A stretch of 64,000 bases of DNA from Lepisosteus oculatus (Eukaryota > Chordata > Actinopteri > Semionotiformes > Lepisosteidae): assembly GCF_040954835.1 (NCBI RefSeq), contig NW_027168352.1, positions 496,001 to 560,000 on the forward strand, in the 5' to 3' direction. The notes under the pieces were generated by a model. It worked only from the letters and a program-made list of their open reading frames with translations, searched no databases and was not told where the DNA came from. The stretch's first letter is position 1, and each line of letters starts with the position of its first letter. Below, one piece after another: positions 1-13,284 of the stretch. Both the position numbers and the translations under genes were made by a program.

Positions 1-3000
1 AGAAACATGTTTATTTCTGCTGAAAAACACGTTTTGACAATTTCTGCACACTGGGGTTAAGGGCTGAGTGTGTGGGCTCTTTTGAGCCTTGCTGTTACAA
101 GGAGATTCAGTTGCCTGAAAAAACGCGTTTATTTCGGACTGAAAAACACGTTTTGAAAAGTGTGATGTTACTGCCCCATAACTTACATGGGGTTGACCAA
201 ACTTGCAGAAACATGTTTATTTCTGCTGAAAAACACGTTTTGACACTTTCTGTACACTGGGGTTAAGGGTTGAGTGTGTGGGCACTTCTGAGCCTTGCTG
301 TTACAAGTAGATTCAGTTGCCTGAAAAAACGCGTTTATTTCTGGCTGAAAAACACGTTTTGAAAAGTGTGATGTTACTGCCCCATAACTTACATGGGGTT
401 GACCAAACTTGCAGAAACATGTTTATTTCTGCTGAAAAACACGTTTTGACAATTTCTGCACACTCTGGTTAAGGGCTGAGTGTGTGGGCTCTTTTGAGCC
501 TTGCTGTTACAAGGAGATTCAGTTGCCTGAAAAAACGCGTTTATTTCTGGCTGAAAAACACGTTTTGAAAAGTGTGATGTTACTGCCCCATAACTTACAT
601 GGGGTTGACCAAACTTGCAGAAACATGTTTATTTCTGCTGAAAAACACGTTTTGACCCTTTCTGCACACTGGGGTTAAGGGCTGAGTGTGTTGGCACTTC
701 TGAGCCGTGCTGTTACAAGTATATTCAGCTGTCTGAAAAAACGTGTTTATTTCGGGCTGAAAAACACGTTTTGAAAAGTGTGATGTTACTGCCCCATAAC
801 TTACATGGGGTTGACCAAACTTGCAGAAACATGTTTATTTCTGCTGAAAAACACGTTTTGACACTTTCTGTACACTGGGGTTAAGGGCTGAGTGTGTGGG
901 CTCTTCTGAGCCTTGCTGTTACAAGGAGATTCAGTTGCCTGAAAAAACGCGTTTATTTCGGGCTGAAATACACGTTTTGAAAAGTGTGATGTCACTGCCC
1001 GATAACTTACATGGGGTTGACCAAACTTGCAGAAACATGTTTATTTCTGCTGAAAAACACGTTTTGACCCTTTCTGCACACTGGGGTTAAGGGTTGAGTG
1101 TGTGGGCACTTCTGAGCATTGCTGTTACAAGTAGATTCAGTTGTCTGAAAAAACGCGTTTATTTCGGGCTGAAAAACACGTTTTGAAAACTGTGATGTTA
1201 CTGCCCCATAACTTACATGGGGTTGACCAAACTTGCAGAAACATGTTTATTTCTGCTGAAAAACACGTTTTGACCCTTTCTGCACACTGGGGTTAAGGGC
1301 TGAGTGTGTTGGCACTTCTGAGCCTTGCTGTTACAAGTAGATTCAGCTGTCTGAAAAAACGTGTTTATTTCGGGCTGAAAAACACGTTTTGAAAAGTGTG
1401 ATGTTACTGCCCCATAACTTACATGGGGTTGACCAAACTTGCAGAAACATGTTTATTTCTGCTGAAAAACACGTTTTGACAATTTCTGCACACTCTGGTT
1501 AAGGGCTGAGTGTGTGGGCTCTTTTGAGCCTTGCTGTTACAAGGAGATTCAGTTGCCTGAAAAAACGCGTTTATTTCGGGCTGAAAAACACGTTTTGAAA
1601 AGTATGATATTACTGCCCCATAACTTACATGGGGTTGACCAAACTTACAGAAACATGTTTATTTCTGCTGAAAAACACGTTTTGACCCTTTCTGCACACT
1701 GGGGTTAAGGGCTGAGTGTGTTGGCTCTTCTGAGCCTTGCTGTTACAAGTAGATTCAGCTGTCTGAAAAAACGTGTTTAATTCAGAATGAAAAAACACGT
1801 TTTGAAAACTGTGATGTTACTGCCCCATAACTTACATGGGGTTGACCAAACTTGCAGAAACATGTTTATTTCTGCTGAAAAACACGTTTTGACCCTTTCT
1901 GCACACTGGGGTTAAGGGTTGAGTGTGTGGGCACTTCTGAGCCTTGCTGTTACAAGTAGATTCAGTTGTCTGAAAAAACGCGTTTATTTCGGGCTGAAAA
2001 ACACGTTTTGAAAAGTGTGATGTTACTGCCCCATAACTTACATGGGGTTGACCAAACTTGCAGAAACATGTTTATTTCTGCTGAAAAACACGTTTTGACC
2101 CTTTCTGCACACTGGGGTTAAGGGCTGAGTGTGTTGGCACTTCTGAGCCTTGCTGTTACAAGTAGATTCAGCTGTCTGAAAAAACGTGTTTATTTCGGGT
2201 TGAAAAACACGTTTTGAAAAGTGTGATGTTACTGCCCCATAACTTACATGGGGTTGACCAAACTTGCAGAAACATGTTTATTTCTGCTGAAAAACACGTT
2301 TTGACAATTTCTGCACACTGGGGTTAAGGGCTGAGTGTGTGGGCTCTTTTGAGCCTTGCTGTTACAAGGAGATTCAGTTGCCTGAAAAAACGCGTTTATT
2401 TCGGGCTGAAAAACACGTTTTGAAAAGTGTGATGTTACTGCCCCATAACTTACATGGGGTTGACCAAACTTGCAGAAACATGTTTATTTCTGCTGAAAAA
2501 CACGTTTTGACCCTTTCTGCACACTGGGGTTAAGGGCTGAGTGTGTGGGCACTTCTGAGCCTTGCTGTTACAAGTATATTCAGTTGTCTGAAAAAACGCG
2601 TTTATTTCGGGCTGAAAAACACGTTTTGAAAAGTATGATGTTACTGCCCCATAACTTACATGGGGTTGACCAAACTTACAGAAACATGTTTATTTCTGCT
2701 GAAAAACACGTTTTGACCCTTTCTGCACACTGGGGTTAAGGGCTGAGTGTGTTGGCTCTTCTGAGCCTTGCTGTTACAAGTAGATTCAGCTGTCTGAAAA
2801 AACGTGTTTATTTCGGGTTGAAAAACACGTTTTGAAAAGTGTGATGTTACTGCCCCATAACTTACATGGGGTTGACCAAACTTGCAGAAACATGTTTATT
2901 TCTGCTGAAAAACACGTTTTGACAATTTCTGCACACTGGGGTTAAGGGCTGAGTGTGTGGGCTCTTTTGAGCCTTGCTGTTACAAGGAGATTCAGTTGCC

Positions 3001-6000
3001 TGAAAAAACGCGTTTATTTCGGGCTGAAAAACACGTTTTGAAAAGTGTGATGTTACTGCCCCATAACTTACATGGGGTTGACCAAACTTGCAGAAACATG
3101 TTTATTTCTGCTGAAAAACACGTTTTGACACTTTCTGTACACTGGGGTTAAGGGTTGAGTGTGTGGGCACTTCTGAGCCTTGCTGTTACAAGTAGATTCA
3201 GTTGCCTGAAAAAACGCGTTTATTTCTGGCTGAAAAACACGTTTTGAAAAGTGTGATGTTACTGCCCCATAACTTACATGGGGTTGACCAAACTTGCAGA
3301 AACATGTTTATTTCTGCTGAAAAACACGTTTTGACCCTTTCTGCACACTGGGGTTAAGGGCTGAGTGTGTGGGCACTTCTGAGCCTTGCTGTTACAAGTA
3401 TATTCAGTTGTCTGAAAAAACGCGTTTATTTCGGGCTGAAAAACACGTTTTGAAAAGTATGATGTTACTGCCCCATAACTTACATGGGGTTGACCAAACT
3501 TACAGAAACATGTTTATTTCTAATGAAAAACACGTTTTGACCCTTTCTGCACACTGGGGTTAAGGGCTGAGTGTGTTGGCTCTTCTGAGCCTTGCTGTTA
3601 CAAGTAGATTCAGCTGTCTGAAAAAACGTGTTTAATTCAGAATGAAAAAACACGTTTTGAAAACTGTGATGTTACTGCCCCATAACTTACATGGGGTTGA
3701 CCAAACTTGCAGAAACATGTTTATTTCTGCTGAAAAACACGTTTTGACCCTTTCTGCACACTGGGGTTAAGGGTTGAGTGTGTGGGCACTTCTGAGCCTT
3801 GCTGTTACAAGTAGATTCAGTTGTCTGAAAAAACGCGTTTATTTCGGGCTGAAAAACACGTTTTGAAAAGTGTGATGTTACTGCCCCATAACTTACATGG
3901 GGTTGACCAAACTTGCAGAAACATGTTTATTTCTGCTGAAAAACACGTTTTGACCCTTTCTGCACACTGGGGTTAAGGGCTGAGTGTGTGGGCACTTCTG
4001 AGCCTTGCTGTTACAAGTATATTCAGTTGTCTGAAAAAACGCGTTTATTTCGGGCTGAAAAACACGTTTTGAAAAGTATGATGTTACTGCCCCATAACTT
4101 ACATGGGGTTGACCAAACTTACAGAAACATGTTTATTTCTGCTGAAAAACACGTTTTGACCCTTTCTGCACACTGGGGTTAAGGGCTGAGTGTGTTGGCT
4201 CTTCTGAGCCTTGCTGTTACAAGTAGATTCAGCTGTCTGAAAAAACGTGTTTAATTCAGAATGAAAAAACACGTTTTGAAAACTGTGATGTTACTGCCCC
4301 ATAACTTACATGGGGTTGACCAAACTTGCAGAAACATATTTATTTCTGCTGAAAAACACGTTTTGACACTTTCTGTACACTGGGGTTAAGGGTTGAGTGT
4401 GTGGGCACTTCTGAGCCTTGCTGTTACAAGTAGATTCAGTTGCCTGAAAAAACGCGTTTATTTCTGGCTGAAAAACACGTTTTGAAAAGTGTGATGTTAC
4501 TGCCCCATAACTTACATGGGGTTGACCAAACTTGCAGAAACATGTTTATTTCTGCTGAAAAACACGTTTTGACCCTTTCTGCACACTGGGGTTAAGGGCT
4601 GAGTGTGTTGGCACTTCTGAGCCTTGCTGTTACAAGTAGATTCAGCTGTCTGAAAAAACGTGTTTATTTCGGGCTGAAAAACACGTTTTGAAAAGTGTGA
4701 TGTTACTGCCCCATAACTTACATGGGGTTGACCAAACTTGCAGAAACATGTTTATTTCTGCTGAAAAACACGTTTTGACACTTTCTGTACACTGGGGTTA
4801 AGGGCTGAGTGTGTGGGCTCTTCTGAGCCTTGCTGTTACAAGGAGATTCAGTTGCCTGAAAAAACGCGTTTATTTCGGGCTGAAATACACGTTTTGAAAA
4901 CTGTGATGTCACTGCCCGATAACTTACATGGGGTTGACCAAACTTGCAGAAACATGTTTATTTCTGCTGAAAAACACGTTTTGACACTTTCTGTACACTG
5001 GGGTTAAGGGTTGAGTGTGTGGGCACTTCTGAGCCTTGCTGTTACAAGTAGATTCAGTTGCCTGAAAAAACGCGTTTATTTCTGGCTGAAAAACACGTTT
5101 TGAAAAGTGTGATGTTACTGCCCCATAACTTACATGGGGTTGACCAAACTTGCAGAAACATGTTTATTTCTGCTGAAAAACACGTTTTGACCCTTTCTGC
5201 ACACTGGGGTTAAGGGCTGAGTGTGTTGGCACTTCTGAGCCTTGCTGTTACAAGTAGATTCAGCTGTCTGAAAAAACGTGTTTATTTCGGGCTGAAAAAC
5301 ACGTTTTGAAAAGTGTGATGTTACTGCCCCATAACTTACATGGGGTTGACCAAACTTGCAGAAACATGTTTATTTCTGCTGAAAAACACGTTTTGACACT
5401 TTCTGTACACTGGGGTTAAGAGCTGAGTGTGTGGGCTCTTCTGAGCCTTGCTGTTACAAGGAGATTCAGTTGCCTGAAAAAACGCGTTTATTTCGGGCTG
5501 AAATACACGTTTTGAAAAGTGTGATGTCACTGCCCGATAACTTACATGGGGTTGACCAAACTTGCAGAAACATGTTTATTTCTGCTGAAAAACACGTTTT
5601 GACCCTTTCTGCACACTGGGGTTAAGGGTTGAGTGTGTGGGCACTTCTGAGCATTGCTGTTACAAGTAGATTCAGTTGTCTGAAAAAACGCGTTTATTTC
5701 GGGCTGAAAAACACGTTTTGAAAACTGTGATGTTACTGCCCCATAACTTACATGGGGTTGACCAAACTTGCAGAAACATGTTTATTTCTGCTGAAAAACA
5801 CGTTTTGACCCTTTCTGCACACTGGGGTTAAGGGTTGAGTGTGTGGGCACTTCTGAGCCTTGCTGTTACAAGTAGATTCAGTTGTCTGAAAAAACGCGTT
5901 TATTTCGGGCTGAAAAACACGTTTTGAAAAGTGTGATGTTACTGCCCCATAACTTACATGGGGTTGACCAAACTTGCAGAAACATGTTTATTTCTGCTGA

Positions 6001-9000
6001 AAAACACGTTTTGACCCTTTCTGCACACTGGGGTTAAGGGCTGAGTGTGTTGGCACTTCTGAGCCTTGCTGTTACAAGTAGATTCAGCTGTCTGAAAAAA
6101 CGTGTTTATTTCGGGTTGAAAAACACGTTTTGAAAAGTGTGATGTTACTGCCCCATAACTTACATGGGGTTGACCAAACTTGCAGAAACATGTTTATTTC
6201 TGCTGAAAAACACGTTTTGACAATTTCTGCACACTGGGGTTAAGGGCTGAGTGTGTGGGCTCTTTTGAGCCTTGCTGTTACAAGGAGATTCAGTTGCCTG
6301 AAAAAACGCGTTTATTTCGGGCTGAAAAACACGTTTTGAAAAGTGTGATGTTACTGCCCCATAACTTACATGGGGTTGACCAAACTTGCAGAAACATGTT
6401 TATTTCTGCTGAAAAACACGTTTTGACACTTTCTGTACACTGGGGTTAAGGGTTGAGTGTGTGGGCACTTCTGAGCCTTGCTGTTACAAGTAGATTCAGT
6501 TGCCTGAAAAAACGCGTTTATTTCTGGCTGAAAAACACGTTTTGAAAAGTGTGATGTTACTGCCCCATAACTTACATGGGGTTGACCAAACTTGCAGAAA
6601 CATGTTTATTTCTGCTGAAAAACACGTTTTGACCCTTTCTGCACACTGGGGTTAAGGGCTGAGTGTGTGGGCACTTCTGAGCCTTGCTGTTACAAGTATA
6701 TTCAGTTGTCTGAAAAAACGCGTTTATTTCGGGCTGAAAAACACGTTTTGAAAAGTATGATGTTACTGCCCCATAACTTACATGGGGTTGACCAAACTTA
6801 CAGAAACATGTTTATTTCTGCTGAAAAACACGTTTTGACCCTTTCTGCACACTGGGGTTAAGGGCTGAGTGTGTTGGCTCTTCTGAGCCTTGCTGTTACA
6901 AGTAGATTCAGCTGTCTGAAAAAACGTGTTTAATTCAGAATGAAAAAACACGTTTTGAAAACTGTGATGTTACTGCCCCATAACTTACATGGGGTTGACC
7001 AAACTTGCAGAAACATGTTTATTTCTGCTGAAAAACACGTTTTGACCCTTTCTGCACACTGGGGTTAAGGGTTGAGTGTGTGGGCACTTCTGAGCCTTGC
7101 TGTTACAAGTAGATTCAGTTGTCTGAAAAAACGCGTTTATTTCGGGCTGAAAAACACGTTTTGAAAAGTGTGATGTTACTGCCCCATAACTTACATGGGG
7201 TTGACCAAACTTGCAGAAACATGTTTATTTCTGCTGAAAAACACGTTTTGACCCTTTCTGCACACTGGGGTTAAGGGCTGAGTGTGTGGGCACTTCTGAG
7301 CCTTGCTGTTACAAGTATATTCAGTTGTCTGAAAAAACGCGTTTATTTCGGGCTGAAAAACACGTTTTGAAAAGTATGATGTTACTGCCCCATAACTTAC
7401 ATGGGGTTGACCAAACTTACAGAAACATGTTTATTTCTGCTGAAAAACACGTTTTGACCCTTTCTGCACACTGGGGTTAAGGGCTGAGTGTGTTGGCTCT
7501 TCTGAGCCTTGCTGTTACAAGTAGATTCAGCTGTCTGAAAAAACGTGTTTAATTCAGAATGAAAAAACACGTTTTGAAAACTGTGATGTTACTGCCCCAT
7601 AACTTACATGGGGTTGACCAAACTTGCAGAAACATATTTATTTCTGCTGAAAAACACGTTTTGACACTTTCTGTACACTGGGGTTAAGGGTTGAGTGTGT
7701 GGGCACTTCTGAGCCTTGCTGTTACAAGTAGATTCAGTTGCCTGAAAAAACGCGTTTATTTCTGGCTGAAAAACACGTTTTGAAAAGTGTGATGTTACTG
7801 CCCCATAACTTACATGGGGTTGACCAAACTTGCAGAAACATGTTTATTTCTGCTGAAAAACACGTTTTGACCCTTTCTGCACACTGGGGTTAAGGGCTGA
7901 GTGTGTTGGCACTTCTGAGCCTTGCTGTTACAAGTAGATTCAGCTGTCTGAAAAAACGTGTTTATTTCGGGCTGAAAAACACGTTTTGAAAAGTGTGATG
8001 TTACTGCCCCATAACTTACATGGGGTTGACCAAACTTGCAGAAACATGTTTATTTCTGCTGAAAAACACGTTTTGACACTTTCTGTACACTGGGGTTAAG
8101 GGCTGAGTGTGTGGGCTCTTCTGAGCCTTGCTGTTACAAGGAGATTCAGTTGCCTGAAAAAACGCGTTTATTTCGGGCTGAAATACACGTTTTGAAAACT
8201 GTGATGTCACTGCCCGATAACTTACATGGGGTTGACCAAACTTGCAGAAACATGTTTATTTCTGCTGAAAAACACGTTTTGACACTTTCTGTACACTGGG
8301 GTTAAGGGTTGAGTGTGTGGGCACTTCTGAGCCTTGCTGTTACAAGTAGATTCAGTTGCCTGAAAAAACGCGTTTATTTCTGGCTGAAAAACACGTTTTG
8401 AAAAGTGTGATGTTACTGCCCCATAACTTACATGGGGTTGACCAAACTTGCAGAAACATGTTTATTTCTGCTGAAAAACACGTTTTGACCCTTTCTGCAC
8501 ACTGGGGTTAAGGGCTGAGTGTGTTGGCACTTCTGAGCCTTGCTGTTACAAGTAGATTCAGCTGTCTGAAAAAACGTGTTTATTTCGGGCTGAAAAACAC
8601 GTTTTGAAAAGTGTGATGTTACTGCCCCATAACTTACATGGGGTTGACCAAACTTGCAGAAACATGTTTATTTCTGCTGAAAAACACGTTTTGACACTTT
8701 CTGTACACTGGGGTTAAGGGCTGAGTGTGTGGGCTCTTCTGAGCCTTGCTGTTACAAGGAGATTCAGTTGCCTGAAAAAACGCGTTTATTTCGGGCTGAA
8801 ATACACGTTTTGAAAAGTGTGATGTCACTGCCCGATAACTTACATGGGGTTGACCAAACTTGCAGAAACATGTTTATTTCTGCTGAAAAACACGTTTTGA
8901 CCCTTTCTGCACACTGGGGTTAAGGGTTGAGTGTGTGGGCACTTCTGAGCATTGCTGTTACAAGTAGATTCAGTTGTCTGAAAAAACGCGTTTATTTCGG

Positions 9001-12000
9001 GCTGAAAAACACGTTTTGAAAACTGTGATGTTACTGCCCCATAACTTACATGGGGTTGACCAAACTTGCAGAAACATGTTTATTTCTGCTGAAAAACACG
9101 TTTTGACCCTTTCTGCACACTGGGGTTAAGGGTTGAGTGTGTGGGCACTTCTGAGCCTTGCTGTTACAAGTAGATTCAGTTGTCTGAAAAAACGCGTTTA
9201 TTTCGGGCTGAAAAACACGTTTTGAAAAGTGTGATGTTACTGCCCCATAACTTACATGGGGTTGACCAAACTTGCAGAAACATGTTTATTTCTGCTGAAA
9301 AACACGTTTTGACCCTTTCTGCACACTGGGGTTAAGGGCTGAGTGTGTTGGCACTTCTGAGCCTTGCTGTTACAAGTAGATTCAGCTGTCTGAAAAAACG
9401 TGTTTATTTCGGGTTGAAAAACACGTTTTGAAAAGTGTGATGTTACTGCCCCATAACTTACATGGGGTTGACCAAACTTGCAGAAACATGTTTATTTCTG
9501 CTGAAAAACACGTTTTGACAATTTCTGCACACTGGGGTTAAGGGCTGAGTGTGTGGGCTCTTTTGAGCCTTGCTGTTACAAGGAGATTCAGTTGCCTGAA
9601 AAAACGCGTTTATTTCGGGCTGAAAAACACGTTTTGAAAAGTGTGATGTTACTGCCCCATAACTTACATGGGGTTGACCAAACTTGCAGAAACATGTTTA
9701 TTTCTGCTGAAAAACACGTTTTGACACTTTCTGTACACTGGGGTTAAGGGTTGAGTGTGTGGGCACTTCTGAGCCTTGCTGTTACAAGTAGATTCAGTTG
9801 CCTGAAAAAACGCGTTTATTTCTGGCTGAAAAACACGTTTTGAAAAGTGTGATGTTACTGCCCCATAACTTACATGGGGTTGACCAAACTTGCAGAAACA
9901 TGTTTATTTCTGCTGAAAAACACGTTTTGACCCTTTCTGCACACTGGGGTTAAGGGCTGAGTGTGTGGGCACTTCTGAGCCTTGCTGTTACAAGTATATT
10001 CAGTTGTCTGAAAAAACGCGTTTATTTCGGGCTGAAAAACACGTTTTGAAAAGTATGATGTTACTGCCCCATAACTTACATGGGGTTGACCAAACTTACA
10101 GAAACATGTTTATTTCTGCTGAAAAACACGTTTTGACCCTTTCTGCACACTGGGGTTAAGGGCTGAGTGTGTTGGCTCTTCTGAGCCTTGCTGTTACAAG
10201 TAGATTCAGCTGTCTGAAAAAACGTGTTTATTTCGGGTTGAAAAACACGTTTTGAAAAGTGTGATGTTACTGCCCCATAACTTACATGGGGTTGACCAAA
10301 CTTGCAGAAACATGTTTATTTCTGCTGAAAAACACGTTTTGACAATTTCTGCACACTGGGGTTAAGGGCTGAGTGTGTGGGCTCTTTTGAGCCTTGCTGT
10401 TACAAGGAGATTCAGTTGCCTGAAAAAACGCGTTTATTTCGGGCTGAAAAACACGTTTTGAAAAGTGTGATGTTACTGCCCCATAACTTACATGGGGTTG
10501 ACCAAACTTGCAGAAACATGTTTATTTCTGCTGAAAAACACGTTTTGACACTTTCTGTACACTGGGGTTAAGGGTTGAGTGTGTGGGCACTTCTGAGCCT
10601 TGCTGTTACAAGTAGATTCAGTTGCCTGAAAAAACGCGTTTATTTCTGGCTGAAAAACACGTTTTGAAAAGTGTGATGTTACTGCCCCATAACTTACATG
10701 GGGTTGACCAAACTTGCAGAAACATGTTTATTTCTGCTGAAAAACACGTTTTGACCTTTTCTGCACACTGGGGTTAAGGGCTGAGTGTGTGGGCACTTCT
10801 GAGCCTTGCTGTTACAAGTATATTCAGTTGTCTGAAAAAACGCGTTTATTTCGGGCTGAAAAACACGTTTTGAAAAGTATGATGTTACTGCCCCATAACT
10901 TACATGGGGTTGACCAAACTTACAGAAACATGTTTATTTCTGCTGAAAAACACGTTTTGACCCTTTCTGCACACTGGGGTTAAGGGCTGAGTGTGTTGGC
11001 TCTTCTGAGCCTTGCTGTTACAAGTAGATTCAGCTGTCTGAAAAAACGTGTTTAATTCAGAATGAAAAAACACGTTTTGAAAACTGTGATGTTACTGCCC
11101 CATAACTTACATGGGGTTGACCAAACTTGCAGAAACATGTTTATTTCTGCTGAAAAACACGTTTTGACCCTTTCTGCACACTGGGGTTAAGGGTTGAGTG
11201 TGTGGGCACTTCTGAGCCTTGCTGTTACAAGTAGATTCAGTTGTCTGAAAAAACGCGTTTATTTCGGGCTGAAAAACACGTTTTGAAAAGTGTGATGTTA
11301 CTGCCCCATAACTTACATGGGGTTGACCAAACTTGCAGAAACATGTTTATTTCTGCTGAAAAACACGTTTTGACCCTTTCTGCACACTGGGGTTAAGGGC
11401 TGAGTGTGTTGGCACTTCTGAGCCTTGCTGTTACAAGTAGATTCAGCTGTCTGAAAAAACGTGTTTATTTCGGGTTGAAAAACACGTTTTGAAAAGTGTG
11501 ATGTTACTGCCCCATAACTTACATGGGGTTGACCAAACTTGCAGAAACATGTTTATTTCTGCTGAAAAACACGTTTTGACAATTTCTGCACACTGGGGTT
11601 AAGGGCTGAGTGTGTTGGCACTTCTGAGCCTTGCTGTTACAAGTAGATTCAGCTGTCTGAAAAAACGTGTTTATTTCGGGCTGAAAAACACGTTTTGAAA
11701 AGTGTGATGTTACTGCCCCATAACTTACATGGGGTTGACCAAACTTGCAGAAACATGTTTATTTCTGCTGAAAAACACGTTTTGACACTTTCTGTACACT
11801 GGGGTTAAGGGCTGAGTGTGTGGGCTCTTCTGAGCCTTGCTGTTACAAGGAGATTCAGTTGCCTGAAAAAACGCGTTTATTTCGGGCTGAAATACACGTT
11901 TTGAAAAGTGTGATGTCACTGCCCGATAACTTACATGGGGTTGACCAAACTTGCAGAAACATGTTTATTTCTGCTGAAAAACACGTTTTGACCCTTTCTG

Positions 12001-12351
12001 CACACTGGGGTTAAGGGTTGAGTGTGTGGGCACTTCTGAGCATTGCTGTTACAAGTAGATTCAGTTGTCTGAAAAAACGCGTTTATTTCGGGCTGAAAAA
12101 CACGTTTTGAAAACTGTGATGTTACTGCCCCATAACTTACATGGGGTTGACCAAACTTGCAGAAACATGTTTATTTCTGCTGAAAAACACGTTTTGACCC
12201 TTTCTGCACACTGGGGTTAAGGGCTGAGTGTGTTGGCTCTTCTGAGCCTTGCTGTTACAAGTATATTCAGCTGTCTGAAAAAACGTGTTTATTTCGGGCT
12301 GAAAAACACGTTTTGAAAAGTGTGATGTTACTGCCCCATAACTTACATGGG
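1..12351. repeat. 206-bp tandem satellite array, about 60 monomers
   Basis: Head-to-tail copies of one 206-bp monomer fill this stretch without interruption and run off the left edge. Each monomer holds two related half-motifs: a cgcgttt or cgtgttt block followed by aacacgttttgaaaa, and an aaacatgttt block followed by aacacgttttgac. It also has a ccccat/atggggt dyad and a ggctc/gagcc dyad. Copies differ by a handful of diagnostic substitutions, for example cgcg versus cgtg and tatttcgggctg versus taattcagaatg. The array ends sharply at 12351. Size, homogeneity and dyad content fit a centromeric or pericentromeric satellite, but that role is inference. Each monomer contains 64-codon open frames; these are by-products and are not called as genes. 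Confidence 0.97.
2750..10190. repeat. Higher-order repeat of 16 monomers (3298 bp), about 2.25 copies
   Basis: Diagnostic monomer variants recur at a fixed spacing of 3298 bp. The taattcagaatg variant occurs at about 3633 and 6931 and again at 4253 and 7551. The gaaatacacg variant at about 4886 recurs at 8184. Monomers starting at 2957, 6255 and 9553 match each other. I saw only isolated differences between the copies, for example near 3520 against 6818 and near 5420 against 8718. After about 10190 the order departs: a four-monomer block (824 bp) is repeated and the array then resumes with a different phase. Before about 2750 the order also differs. Confidence 0.88.
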
Positions 12352-12871
12352 ACCCTTCAATGCGCCTTACGACTCTAGGGAGTGATTGAGACGATTCGTA
12401 GCGTGTGCTCATTTCCCTCTATTCCCCGTGTTGCAGTGGTAGGATGACATAAATTCCTGATTCGACTCGTAACGGCATTATAATCAAGTGCAGGAGCTGA
12501 GGGCTTTAGTTTTGTTTCGTTTTCCATGGCGTTTGTAAGCGCGCAAATCAAAGGCAATTCCTGCGTCTAACAGGAATGTAAATGCTTTGGAAAGTGCATT
12601 GTGGTGCAGCTTGTAAAATCCTTGTCCACATTTGTGGTTTGTTTATGTTTTTTCTGTCTGCCAAAGTTGCATTTTGACATCCAGACGGGGATACTTTATC
12701 ATTTGAACGTGAAGCCAGCCTTAAACCCTCTGAGGCGTGTCTGTGTGCCGGCACGTATTTTGTCAAAGGTATTTATTTTTTTTTAATGGAGAGTGACTTT
12801 GAAAACGTTTCCGCAGCCACCTCACACTCCGTGTTAGATTATAGGAGGAATGCGGCGGGGGTGAGCTCGCT
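12352..12871 (+). other. Conserved upstream block of the tRNA-Ser module
   Basis: No gene is seen here. The block begins exactly at the satellite junction and recurs upstream of other tRNA-Ser copies: 16740-17269 in the same orientation, 35661-36180 inverted, and in diverged form 14760-15250, 23340-23640 and 34190-34740. It contains a conserved gactttatcatt stretch and T-runs. Repetition with the tRNA suggests it was duplicated as a unit; no function can be read from it. Confidence 0.7.
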
Positions 12872-12953
12872 GTAGTCGTGGCCGAGTGGTTGAGGCGATG
12901 GACTTGAAATCCGTTGAGAGCTCCTTGCGCAGGTTCGAATCCTGCCGATTCCG
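12872..12953 (+). tRNA. tRNA-Ser(TGA), slightly degenerate
   Basis: An 82-nt class II tRNA with the long variable arm typical of serine. The D-arm gccgagtggttgaggc is intact, the anticodon loop cttgaaa gives TGA, and the B box ggttcgaatcc is perfect. The acceptor stem has at least one mismatch (gtagtcg against cgattcc), and the anticodon stem and variable arm differ from the vertebrate Ser consensus. No run of four T follows closely. It is the first gene of a Ser-Gly-SINE-Ile module. It may be a functional minor copy or an early pseudogene. Confidence 0.82.
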
Positions 12954-13166
12954 GCGTCTGCCACACATGTCCTTGTGCCTGCGTGGCAAAAGCAAAGTGC
13001 CGCTTCTCCTTTCCTGGTACTATAAATACGCTAAATTGCTTGGCCCTGCTGCCTTGGAAACAAATTCTTCAGCGTCTGCAAATGGCATTTTGCAGCTGGA
13101 AGCAGATGTCGACGCGTTTTGCACAGAGCACCAAAAAAGCGTCTTTTTTGACGGTACAGGCACTGA

Positions 13167-13237
13167 GCATTGGTGGTTCAGTGGTAGAATTCTCGCCTGC
13201 CACGCGGGAGGCTTGGGTTCGATTCCCAGCCAATGCA
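13167..13237 (+). tRNA. tRNA-Gly(GCC)
   Basis: A 71-nt sequence that folds as a canonical glycine tRNA. The acceptor gcattgg pairs with ccaatgc, the A box tggttcagtgg is intact, the anticodon loop ctgccac gives GCC, and the B box ggttcgattcc is intact. A cttttg run shortly downstream can act as RNA polymerase III terminator. It lies 213 bp after tRNA-Ser in the same orientation and just before the 5S-headed SINE. It looks functional and decodes GGC/GGU. Confidence 0.95.
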
Positions 13238-13284
13238 GTGGCTTTTGCAGCGAGCGGCTCCATCACTTGCATCCCCTTGCAACT

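Noticed and set aside
1-12351. CRISPR-like regular repetition
   Set aside because: No unique spacers; the whole 206-bp unit repeats, and the surrounding sequence is clearly vertebrate.
1-12351. CENP-B box in tatttcgggctgaaaaacac
   Set aside because: The required pattern NTTCGNNNNANNCGGGN is not met; the A and the second CGGG are missing.
72-12412. Repeated 64-codon open frames on both strands of the satellite
   Set aside because: Each is confined to one 206-bp monomer, the monomer length is not a multiple of three, and start codons are inconsistent. They are by-products of the repeat.
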